Shown here: positions 20,038-28,277 of the stretch, in pieces
Numbering within the stretch: position 1 is the first letter of the stretch
How the letters are laid out: each line of letters opens with the position of its first letter
Assembly (NCBI GenBank): GCA_020852965.1
Contig: JADYZV010000012.1
Span: 1-64,000, forward strand
Direction of reading: 5' to 3'
Length of the DNA stretch: 64,000 bases
Source of the DNA: Pirellulaceae bacterium
Lineage (GTDB): Bacteria; Planctomycetota; Planctomycetia; Pirellulales; Pirellulaceae
Notes under the pieces: generated by a model
What the model was told of the DNA's origin: nothing
The model's database searches: none
Seen by the model: only the letters and a program-made list of their open reading frames with translations
Translations under genes and position numbers: made by a program

Positions 20038-23000
20038 ATGGCGACAGTCGATTTAGGCCGTAAGGGACGAGACATCAAGGCACCGGCAACGCGTGGAGCA
20101 GCCACTGCGACACAGAGTCGGCGATCGGCAGCCAAGCCGGCCAAGTTGGCCCGCATGAGCGGCGGAAGCGGCCAGGGGCTCAAAGTCGAGCCGCGTTTCT
20201 GTCCCGAAGAGACCAACCCGTTTGACACCGTAGGTTGGGAGATCCGTAGCGCGACCATTCGCGACGAATCGGGCCAAGCGTTGTTCGAGCAGAACGATTG
20301 TGAGATCCCCGAGCGCTGGAGCCAGTTGGCGACCAACGTCGTGGTCAGCAAGTACTTCTACGGCGAGCCAGGAACCAGCGAGCGTGAGAAGAGTGTGCGT
20401 CAATTGATCCATCGCGTAACGCGCACGATTGCCGACTGGGGTATTGCCGATGGCTACTTCGATTCGGCCGCTGATGGTGAAAACTTTTACAACGAACTGT
20501 CGTGGCTGTGCCTGCACCAATGCGGCTCGTTCAATTCGCCGGTGTGGTTCAACGTCGGGCTGTTTCAGCAATACAACGTCGTCGGCTCCCCGTGCACTTG
20601 GAGCTACAATCCAGAGTCGTGCCAAGTCGAGCAACCGGACAATCCCTACGAGTTCCCACAGGGTTCGGCCTGCTTCATCCAAAGCGTCGCCGACAATATG
20701 GAAGACATCATGCGGCTGGCCAGCAGCGAAGCGATGCTTTTTAAGTTCGGCAGCGGCACCGGTACCGACTTGTCGACCATTCGCAGCAGTCGTGAAAAGC
20801 TCTCTGGTGGTGGAACTCCCTCGGGACCATTATCGTTTATGAAGGTCTACGACTCGATCGCGGGCGTCGTCAAGAGTGGTGGCAAGACGCGACGCGCGGC
20901 TAAGATGCAGTCGCTCAAAGTGACGCACCCCGATGTGCTCGAATTCATCGAGTGCAAGTGGAACGAAGAGCAAAAGGCTCACGCTTTGATTCGCCAAGGC
21001 TACGAAGCCAACTTCAACGGCGAAGCCTACTCGTCGGTCTTCTTCCAAAACGCCAATTTGTCCGTCCGCGTGACCGATCCATTCATGGAAGCGGTTCGCG
21101 ATGGCAAGCAATGGTCGACGACTTGGGTCAGCAAGAAGGCCAATGGCGAAGCGCCCAAGTACGACGCTCGAGAGCTCCTCAACCGTATGGCAGAGTGCGC
21201 GTGGAATTGTGGCGATCCAGGAGTCCAGTACGATACGACGATCAACAACTGGCATACTTGCCCAAATTCAGGGCCGATCAACGCCAGCAATCCATGTTCC
21301 GAGTACATGTTCCTCGACAACACGGCCTGCAATCTGGCCAGCATCAACTTGATGAAGTTTCGACAACCCGATGGATTGTTTGATGTCGATGGCTTCCAAG
21401 CCGCTTGCCGATTGTACTTCATCGCTCAGGAAATTCTGGTGGGACATGCCAGCTATCCGACCGAGGAGATCGCGGAGAACAGCCATCTCTATCGACCGCT
21501 CGGGCTGGGGTATTCGAATTTGGGCAGCCTGATCATGACTGCCGGCCATGCTTACGACTCCGACCCAGCCCGTAGTATGTGCGGGGCGATCACCAGTCTG
21601 TTGCACGGCGCGGCCAATCTAGCCAGCGCGGAAATGGCAGGAGTGGTTGGACCGTTTGAGGGCTTCGAGTCCAACCGCGAGCCGATGCTCAACGTCATGC
21701 GTATGCACCGCGACGCCGTCGAGAAAATCGACGACAGTGGCCCGCTGTACCTCAAGCAAGCCGCTAGCAACCTGTGGGACAAAGTAGTCGAACTGGGCGA
21801 ACGCTATGGCTATCGCAATGCACAGGCGACTGTGTTGGCACCCACCGGCACCATAAGCTTCATGATGGACTGCGACACGACCGGCATCGAGCCGGACATC
21901 GCCTTGGTCAAGTACAAGCAGTTGGCCGGGGGCGGCATGCTCAAGATCGTCAATCGCTCGGTCGCATTGGGATTGGAGACACTTGGATACAACGACGATC
22001 AGGTAAAGGCCATCGTCGACTACGTCAACGAGAACGATACCATCGAAGGAGCACCGTTCCTGGAGGACGAGCACCTGTCGGTCTTCGACTGCGCCTTCAA
22101 GCCAGCCCGTGGCACGCGCAGTATCGCTTGGCAAGCTCACGTGCAAATGATGGCGGCCGCTCAGCCGTTCCTCTCTGGGGCGATTAGCAAGACGGTCAAC
22201 ATGCCCACCGATGTTACCACACAAGACATTGCCGACGCCTATTTCTGGGGCTGGGAACTCGGCTTGAAGGCCATCGCCATCTACCGCGATGGATCCAAGC
22301 AGAGCCAGCCGCTCAATACGCAAAGCGAAGAGGGCAAGGGAGCCGAGAAGGTCAAAGAGAAGATCGTCTTCAAGCCGCGACGCGAGCGTCTACCCGATAC
22401 GCGTCAGTCGATCACCCACAAGTTCAACATCACCGGCCACGAAGGCTATCTGAACGTGGGCCTGTATCCCGACGGACGCCCCGGCGAACTGTTCATTACC
22501 ATGGCCAAAGAGGGCTCGACCGTCGGTGGCCTGATGGACAGCTTTGGTACCGCCATCTCGATGTCGCTGCAATACGGCGTCCCCTTGGAAGTGTTGGTCA
22601 ACAAGTTCAGCCACACACGCTTCGAACCGATGGGCAATACGACCAACCCCGATATTCGCATCGCCAAGAGTATGGTCGATTACATCTTCCGTTGGATGGG
22701 TATCACCTTCCTAGCCGGCTATCGCGAAGCCAGCTCGGGTCTTTCCAAAGCCGATGCACCCGCCGCCGCGCCTGCCAGCAACGGTGCCGTAGTCGCGAAG
22801 AAGATCGTCGAGCCGGTCGCCAAAGGGATACAAGCCGATGGCAATGGAGCACCCGAAGTGAACGACGAGACCAGCACTTCGGCGCGTTACAACGGAGCGT
22901 CATCGTCGGTCGATCGCAAGAGCTTAGAGCGCGCAGGTGTAGCCATGGCCGAACCATCCAGCGGCAAGCAGATCGTGGGACGCAACGATCAGTTCGCTGG

Positions 23001-23106
23001 ATTCCAATCGGACGCCCCGAGCTGCGATAACTGCGGAGCCATCACCGTTCGCAATGGCAACTGCTACTTGTGCCACAACTGCGGCAATTCGATGGGCTGC
23101 AGCTAG
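20038..23106 (+). CDS. nrdJ: Adenosylcobalamin-dependent ribonucleotide reductase, class II
   Basis: 1022 residues. Reduces ribonucleotides to deoxyribonucleotides with adenosylcobalamin as radical source. Family segments seen are NELSWLCLHQCGSFNSPVWFN, the FKFGSGTGTDLSTIR loop, the active-site stretch NPCSEYMFLDNTACNLASIN with its cysteines, and LAPTGTISFMMDCDTTGIEP. A C-terminal zinc-ribbon tail (CDNCGAITVRNGNCYLCHNC, then GNSMGCS) is typical of the long NrdJ form and may carry the redox-shuttle cysteines. The first 50 residues are basic and not conserved. A single-gene unit; B12 supply is implied. Confidence 0.96.
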   Translation: MATVDLGRKGRDIKAPATRGAATATQSRRSAAKPAKLARMSGGSGQGLKVEPRFCPEETNPFDTVGWEIRSATIRDESGQALFEQNDCEIPERWSQLATNVVVSKYFYGEPGTSEREKSVRQLIHRVTRTIADWGIADGYFDSAADGENFYNELSWLCLHQCGSFNSPVWFNVGLFQQYNVVGSPCTWSYNPESCQVEQPDNPYEFPQGSACFIQSVADNMEDIMRLASSEAMLFKFGSGTGTDLSTIRSSREKLSGGGTPSGPLSFMKVYDSIAGVVKSGGKTRRAAKMQSLKVTHPDVLEFIECKWNEEQKAHALIRQGYEANFNGEAYSSVFFQNANLSVRVTDPFMEAVRDGKQWSTTWVSKKANGEAPKYDARELLNRMAECAWNCGDPGVQYDTTINNWHTCPNSGPINASNPCSEYMFLDNTACNLASINLMKFRQPDGLFDVDGFQAACRLYFIAQEILVGHASYPTEEIAENSHLYRPLGLGYSNLGSLIMTAGHAYDSDPARSMCGAITSLLHGAANLASAEMAGVVGPFEGFESNREPMLNVMRMHRDAVEKIDDSGPLYLKQAASNLWDKVVELGERYGYRNAQATVLAPTGTISFMMDCDTTGIEPDIALVKYKQLAGGGMLKIVNRSVALGLETLGYNDDQVKAIVDYVNENDTIEGAPFLEDEHLSVFDCAFKPARGTRSIAWQAHVQMMAAAQPFLSGAISKTVNMPTDVTTQDIADAYFWGWELGLKAIAIYRDGSKQSQPLNTQSEEGKGAEKVKEKIVFKPRRERLPDTRQSITHKFNITGHEGYLNVGLYPDGRPGELFITMAKEGSTVGGLMDSFGTAISMSLQYGVPLEVLVNKFSHTRFEPMGNTTNPDIRIAKSMVDYIFRWMGITFLAGYREASSGLSKADAPAAAPASNGAVVAKKIVEPVAKGIQADGNGAPEVNDETSTSARYNGASSSVDRKSLERAGVAMAEPSSGKQIVGRNDQFAGFQSDAPSCDNCGAITVRNGNCYLCHNCGNSMGCS

Positions 23107-23114
23107 GGGAGCCC

Positions 23115-23436
23115 CACGCCCGCCCGTCTGGCGTGATGATCCAAAGTTTTAGGAATAGCTCGTGGCCCCATGCCAGCTTGTCTGGCATGGGGCCAAAGTT
23201 TTGCTACTAAAACGTCATACTCTCTGTACTCCTTCTCACCGCTCCCCTTGCCAGCTCGTCTGGCAGGAAGCAAAGTTTTGGTGGTAGAACGTCATACTCT
23301 CTGCACTCCTTCTCACCGCTCCCCTCGCCAGCTCGTCTGGCAGGAAGCAAAGTTTTGGTGGTAGAACGTCATACTCTCTGCACTCCTTCTCACCGCTCCC
23401 CTTGCCAGCTCGTCTGGCAGGAAGCAAAGTTTTGGG
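23115..23436. repeat. 77-bp tandem hairpin repeat array
   Basis: Units begin at 23172, 23250, 23327 and 23404 (period 77-78 bp). Each starts with a hairpin TGCCAG-CTCGT-CTGGCA followed by a CAAAGTTTTG word. A related hairpin CACGCC/GGCGTG at 23115-23135 precedes them directly behind the nrdJ stop and may serve as its transcript end. The units differ by only a few bases, so the amplification looks recent. There is no spacer variation, hence it is not a CRISPR. Confidence 0.9.
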
Positions 23437-23461
23437 GGTAGATGACGCCTGACGCCACGTC

Positions 23462-23525
23462 CCTTTCGTCCTTCCCGTCACGATCGACGCCATCAGGCGT
23501 CGATCGTGACGGGAAGGACGAAAGG
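23462..23525. repeat. 64-bp perfect palindrome
   Basis: The 30-bp left arm (23462-23491) and right arm (23496-23525) are perfect inverse complements around the loop ATCA. The arms start CCTTTCGTCC and end GGACGAAAGG. No T-run follows, so it is not an ordinary terminator. Confidence 0.92.
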
Positions 23526-23568
23526 CGAGTATGAGCCGAAGCCTTCGGGCTGGAACAAAACTAATTCA

Positions 23569-23655
23569 CCTGCGAGCAAGCTCGCAGGGGTCTATCGGAA
23601 AATGCGGCAAGCTGGCTGGCCCCAAAACTGATTCACCCGCGAGCAAGCTCGCGGG
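23569..23655. repeat. Two related GCGAGCAAGCTCGC hairpins
   Basis: CCTGCGAG-CAAG-CTCGCAGG (23569-23588) and CCCGCGAG-CAAG-CTCGCGGG (23636-23655) share stem and loop, with compensating changes in the stem. Both follow ATTCAC. They lie between the nrdJ and GH2 3' ends and complete this palindrome-rich gap of about 590 bp. Confidence 0.8.
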
Positions 23656-23692
23656 GGACTGAATCATGTGCGCGGCTAGATGCAAAACGGAT

Positions 23693-26014
23693 TCACTCAC
23701 TGAACAATCGCTCGTGCAATTGTTTCAGCTCGGCTGCTGGAATCTTAATGACCTTGCGGTCGTAGGTCATCAGTCCATTGATCTCACCTTCCACATCGGT
23801 GGTCTGTGTGTAAACCCCAGCCGCTATTCCTTGATGACGCAGATTGTTGAGCATGTCTAGCGATACCACGTAGCGTTGCTTGTACTCGGCCTCATCCTTG
23901 GGGAGTGATCCGTAACCCCAATTGCGGCGATTGGCGTCCCACAAATGACCTTGAACAGGCAGGCCATGTCCGCCAAACTCGCCCATGACTTTAATGTAAT
24001 CGTCGTAGCGTTTGGGTTCGAAAGGGAAATTGGGATTGGGGTAATCGTGCGCATCGGCGATGTCACCGATGGGCCAGAAATTTCCACCACTGGCGATATT
24101 GATCAGTCGCAGCGGATCGCGTTCGACCGCCCACTTACCGACTTCCATGGTTCGATGTTGTCCCCAGGCTTCGTTGAACGGTGTCCAGACAACGATCGAG
24201 GGATGGTTTTCCAAATTGTCGATCATGCGTTCGAATTCGAGCATGAACTGCTGGTGGTGTTCGTCGGGCCACTGCGTGTCTTGAGGGTCCGGCTTCATGC
24301 GTGTCCAGGGCGGATTATGTCCAGCGCTAACTTGATCTTGCCAGACCATCATCCCTACGCGATCGCAGTGCATGTAGTAGCGGCGCGGTTCGACCTTGAT
24401 GTGCTTGCGAATCATGTTGAAGCCAGCATCCTTGAGGAACTGGATATCAAACAACATGCCTTCGTCCGATGGAGGAGTCAGCAGACCGTCTGGCCACCAA
24501 CCTTGATCGAGTGGTCCCCAGTGAAAAATGACTTCACCGTTGAGCGTAAAGCGCCAGTGTCCATCGGCGTCACGTGTCTTCCCCACACTGCGAATCCCAG
24601 CGTACGACTTTAGCGAATCGAGCACTTTGCCTTGTGCGTCGAGCAGTTCGACTTGCAAATCGTATAGCTGAGGCGATGCCGGAGACCACAACTTGGGATT
24701 GGAAACTTTCGCAGGCAACGTGGCACCGCTGTCGGCTTCGAGAGAGACTAGCTGCTTTTCGCCATCGAGCACAGCGACACGCAGTGTCGTCGGTGACTGC
24801 GCACCAGCCACATCGGCTTTGACGTTGATCGAACCCGTGGTCGCATCGGTAGTAATATGCAGGTCCTCGATGTGGCTGTCGGCAACTTCTTCCATCCACA
24901 CCGTTTGCCATATCCCCGAGACCTGCGTGTACCAAATCCCTCGGGCATCGAGGACTTGTTTACCGTGCAATTGCCAAGCCTCGGTGTCGTCTTCGACACG
25001 AACGATCAACGTATTTTCCCCTGGGCGCAGGGCATCGGTGATATCCATTGCGAAGGGGGTGTTTCCGCCGGTATGCTCGCCGACGACGCTGCCATTGATG
25101 ATCACGCGACTCCGATAGTCAACCGCTTCGAAATTGAGTAGGGTTCGTTTTCCCTCCGTCGGATTGGCATGGAAGCTGCGATGATACCACAGCGTCTCAT
25201 CGTCTTCGAGCAATCGCTGAACACCCGACAGCCGCGATTCGAGCGGAAATGGGACCAAGATTTTTCCCGACCACTCGACCGGTGGCTCTTGCTGATCGCG
25301 CGGGCTAATGCTGTAGTCCCAATGTCCGTTGAGATTCTGCCACTCGGAGCGTTCCATTTGCGGCCGCGGGTATTCGGTCCAAGCGTTATCCGCCGTCACC
25401 GACGCGCCCCACTGGGTGATCAATTCCGATTGGAAGGGAGTCGGGTCGCGTCGAACTTTCGGAAGCTCGGGTGGATGCGCGGCGTCGATTAGATGCACAT
25501 CGATGAACTGTCCGCCGCCAGTTTGACGACAGTGTACGGCCAAGACGTTGCTACCAACTTGGAGCGCTGCCTTGGCAGCGTCGTCGAGTGGCAGCGTTTT
25601 GTACTCAGCGACATAGCCAGGCAGCTCGATTACTAGTTTTCCGTTGATGAAAATTTTCGCATCTTCATCGTGATGGACCAGCAGTGCGGGCTCAGCGGGG
25701 ATTGCGGCCAGTTGATACGTCTTGCGCAACCAAATCTGCTTGGTTTCCCAAACCGTTCCGACGCGAGCGCCAGGCGTGCCTCGCGTGCCCAAGCCACCGC
25801 TCCCCTCGGCCCACGTGCTATCGTCAAAATCGGCTTGTTGCCAGCCGTCTGCCGGCTGCTCTAACGTATAGCGCCAACTGTCAACAATCGCATCATGAGC
25901 AGAAAGCGTTTGAGCGGCAGCCAGCGATAGTCCGAAGCATAGAAGCGAAGACCATATGGATCTGGTGAATCGATTGCAATAACTGAAACGCAAGTTCGTA
26001 CAATTGCTCATCAT
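23693..26014 (-). CDS. Secreted glycoside hydrolase family 2 protein
   Basis: 773 residues with an N-terminal signal peptide (SLLCFGLSLAAAQTLSAHD). Domain order: a jelly-roll with DSWRYTLEQPADGWQQADFD, a second GH2 sugar-binding domain (LNGHWDYSISPRD), an immunoglobulin-like middle, then the TIM barrel. The acid/base glutamate is the E of WTPFNEAWGQ at about residue 615. A candidate nucleophile is the E of VMGEFGGHG near 679; this spacing is as in GH2 enzymes. Beta-galactosidase or a related exo-glycosidase is likely, in the periplasm. Substrate unknown. Transcribed after the esterase/deacetylase gene, with a 270-bp gap. Confidence 0.88.
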   Translation of the reverse strand: MMSNCTNLRFSYCNRFTRSIWSSLLCFGLSLAAAQTLSAHDAIVDSWRYTLEQPADGWQQADFDDSTWAEGSGGLGTRGTPGARVGTVWETKQIWLRKTYQLAAIPAEPALLVHHDEDAKIFINGKLVIELPGYVAEYKTLPLDDAAKAALQVGSNVLAVHCRQTGGGQFIDVHLIDAAHPPELPKVRRDPTPFQSELITQWGASVTADNAWTEYPRPQMERSEWQNLNGHWDYSISPRDQQEPPVEWSGKILVPFPLESRLSGVQRLLEDDETLWYHRSFHANPTEGKRTLLNFEAVDYRSRVIINGSVVGEHTGGNTPFAMDITDALRPGENTLIVRVEDDTEAWQLHGKQVLDARGIWYTQVSGIWQTVWMEEVADSHIEDLHITTDATTGSINVKADVAGAQSPTTLRVAVLDGEKQLVSLEADSGATLPAKVSNPKLWSPASPQLYDLQVELLDAQGKVLDSLKSYAGIRSVGKTRDADGHWRFTLNGEVIFHWGPLDQGWWPDGLLTPPSDEGMLFDIQFLKDAGFNMIRKHIKVEPRRYYMHCDRVGMMVWQDQVSAGHNPPWTRMKPDPQDTQWPDEHHQQFMLEFERMIDNLENHPSIVVWTPFNEAWGQHRTMEVGKWAVERDPLRLINIASGGNFWPIGDIADAHDYPNPNFPFEPKRYDDYIKVMGEFGGHGLPVQGHLWDANRRNWGYGSLPKDEAEYKQRYVVSLDMLNNLRHQGIAAGVYTQTTDVEGEINGLMTYDRKVIKIPAAELKQLHERLFSE

Positions 26015-26283
26015 AGATGCCCACCTTGTATATCAAAGAAGTGTTATTGTCAGCTCTCGCATCCGCCAAAGTTGCCCTCTATCGTAGCCTAAGCGGGAGT
26101 CCTGCGAAACAAGATAGTCGGTTGGAATGTGCTGTGGTTCGTCAGAACCTCACCTTCAGATCAGCTCGCTTTGTGCGTCGCGACCTGCTCCGGTTCGGCG
26201 TTAAACAATTTCACCGAGTCGTTGCAAATTGATCCTGAACTCGTCGGCTTGAATTGAATTCGAGAGCTTGGTCGACGAACTAC

Positions 26284-27999
26284 CTACAACTTCAATTCGC
26301 GAAATTGCTTCCAACTGATGATCTCGATCCCCTGCTCCTGAACTAAGGCCTTGATGTCTGGATCGGTAAAGTATCTGCGGTCGCCGTCGCGACGAGTGGC
26401 GCTGGGGGTGATAGCTTGCAGTTCCTCGCCATCGACGCCGCAATGAATGATCAACTGCGTCACGCCGGGCTTCAAGCTGCGCAGTGCGTTGGCGTACGTT
26501 TCACGGCGCTGCGCTTCATCGTCTCCGCCATAGAACTGCAACAGGTGGTCGAGCACCGGCAGTCCATTGTCTTCCAAACGCGTCTGCAACTGTTGTCCCA
26601 GTTCCATCAATGCGGGATACTCGCGAAGAGTTTCAGAATCACCGGTATCGATAAACATCACCGGCAAGTCGTACTCGAGTCCTAGCTCGACGTAGGCCTT
26701 CAGCAAATCAGGACGGCTAACCACCGCTCCCATATGCGTATCGAGATGGCTCAGTGGGATACCAAGTTGTCGCGCGCGATCGATCTGTGCACGCAGTTCG
26801 AGCACCGCTTCTTCCAGCTTAGCGTGTTGTACAACTTGCGCGACGTTGTCCCACAAGTATCCGTCGGCATTGACCAGGCTGGGAACTTGGTCGCGTGGCA
26901 TGACTGGCCCCCAGCGATAGTTTTTCCATTCGGAATTGAGGGTCAAGTGAATGCCATAGTCTCCTTCGGGATGCGCGCGGCAGTAAGCTGCGAATTCGTT
27001 CACCCACGGGCAGGGGATCATAATGCTGGCCGATGAGACGATGCCCTTCTCCAACGCTTCGATGGTCCCCATGTTGGCTGAGTGTGACATGCCCGCGTCA
27101 TCTGCATGGATGATCAAATAGCGTTTGCTTGAAGTGCCTAAATCTGCCTTGGGTATCTCCGATTCGGTCGCATCGGCCGGGGAATCGATGGGCATATTGC
27201 CGAGTTGCCGATCGAACCAATCGGACAACATGGCTACTTCTTCGTGGATGGTTAGCCAAGGATGGCCTCCTCCTTCTTTCAAGATCAGTTCGGCGGAAAC
27301 CCCCTGCTCTTGCAAAGCTCGCAACAGTTTCTCTGATTGTTCGAGTGGGACCACCTCATCGGCGGTTCCGTGAATCAATAGGAACGGCGGTGCTTCGGCA
27401 GTCACGCGTCGGGCTGGAGAGATCTCGATCAACTTCTCACGCACTTGCTCTTCCGATAATTCATCGGCACCGTGTGGAAACGCGACGCGACGCGCGATCG
27501 CGGTGACCTCACCTAAGGAAGCGTCCTGTTGTCCAAATTGCAACAGATCGGTGGGAGGAAAGAACACTCCGACCGCTTTGACCGAAGCCACATCTGCGCC
27601 GCGACGAACATCCGAGCTGAGATTCTTCACGGCTAATAGGCTCGCCAAGTGCCCGCCTGCGGACGCACCGGTCAAGCCGATTCGCCCCATGTCGATCCCG
27701 TATTGCTCTGCGTGTTGTTTGACCCAGACGACACCTTGCTCCAAGTGCTCGATCATTTCGGGAATAGTGAATTTGGAAATCGAGCCTGGGCGAATTGCGA
27801 AGACGGTATAGCCGCGGTCGCACAACGTGCTGAAGAACCGCGCTCGCTGGTGATCGCGAATCTTACCTCGACTGGAATCCCAAGCACCACTGATAACATC
27901 GACGATGGCCAAGCCATTTTTCGGTCCAGTCGGTGTAAAGATGTCCATCACGAGACCCACGCCGTGACTTTCGGCATAGACGACATTCTGTTCTTGCAA
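26284..27999 (-). CDS. Alpha/beta-hydrolase fused to YdjC/ChbG-like deacetylase
   Basis: 571 residues from a TTG at 27999. Residues 1-265 form an alpha/beta-hydrolase of the BD-FAE type with nucleophile elbow GASAGG (about 111-116), [16 protein letters not shown] with the Asp, and GGGHPW with the His. Residues about 293-571 are a ChbG/YdjC-like carbohydrate deacetylase: the metal site [10 protein letters not shown], then HLDTHMG and a [11 protein letters not shown] segment. Together they suggest removal of ester and N-acetyl groups from a glycan. No ATG, GTG or TTG lies further upstream in frame, yet the frame continues with a signal-peptide-like stretch ([20 protein letters not shown]), so the true start is probably non-canonical near 28095. 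Confidence 0.88.
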   Translation of the reverse strand: MQEQNVVYAESHGVGLVMDIFTPTGPKNGLAIVDVISGAWDSSRGKIRDHQRARFFSTLCDRGYTVFAIRPGSISKFTIPEMIEHLEQGVVWVKQHAEQYGIDMGRIGLTGASAGGHLASLLAVKNLSSDVRRGADVASVKAVGVFFPPTDLLQFGQQDASLGEVTAIARRVAFPHGADELSEEQVREKLIEISPARRVTAEAPPFLLIHGTADEVVPLEQSEKLLRALQEQGVSAELILKEGGGHPWLTIHEEVAMLSDWFDRQLGNMPIDSPADATESEIPKADLGTSSKRYLIIHADDAGMSHSANMGTIEALEKGIVSSASIMIPCPWVNEFAAYCRAHPEGDYGIHLTLNSEWKNYRWGPVMPRDQVPSLVNADGYLWDNVAQVVQHAKLEEAVLELRAQIDRARQLGIPLSHLDTHMGAVVSRPDLLKAYVELGLEYDLPVMFIDTGDSETLREYPALMELGQQLQTRLEDNGLPVLDHLLQFYGGDDEAQRRETYANALRSLKPGVTQLIIHCGVDGEELQAITPSATRRDGDRRYFTDPDIKALVQEQGIEIISWKQFRELKL

Positions 28000-28092
28000 G
28001 GGCTCGTCGGCGCGACACGTCAGCGGAGCAACAACAAAAGACGATAAGAGAACCGCCGCCCGCGGCAGCCAACTTTTAGTAATCGAAGATCC

Positions 28093-28107
28093 GATGATAG
28101 TCTCCTT
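28093..28107 (-). promoter_or_regulatory. AAGGAG box before an in-frame ATC codon pair
   Basis: On the minus strand AAGGAG (28107-28102) precedes ATC codons at 28098 and 28095 that are in frame with the hydrolase/deacetylase gene. Starting at 28095 adds 32 residues that read as a signal peptide. This is the only good ribosome-binding site near that frame. A rare AUC start is the simplest reading; an inactivating point change in an old ATG is the alternative. Confidence 0.45.
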
Positions 28108-28277
28108 GCGTTTATGAAGTCTGGACGAGCTCCATAGTGAACTATCGGGGGACTTAATTCAAGAGGCACCCAACCGCAAGATGTCTCCCCCGTGACCTTT
28201 ACTAGGTGCAAAACTAAGCTTCCGATGGAGCAAGTCCATCGGGGAACACCTCGACGAGGCAAAATAACGCCGCTTGG

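Noticed and set aside
23172-23436. Possible CRISPR array
   Set aside because: Units of 77 bp are identical throughout, with no variable spacer and no cas genes nearby.
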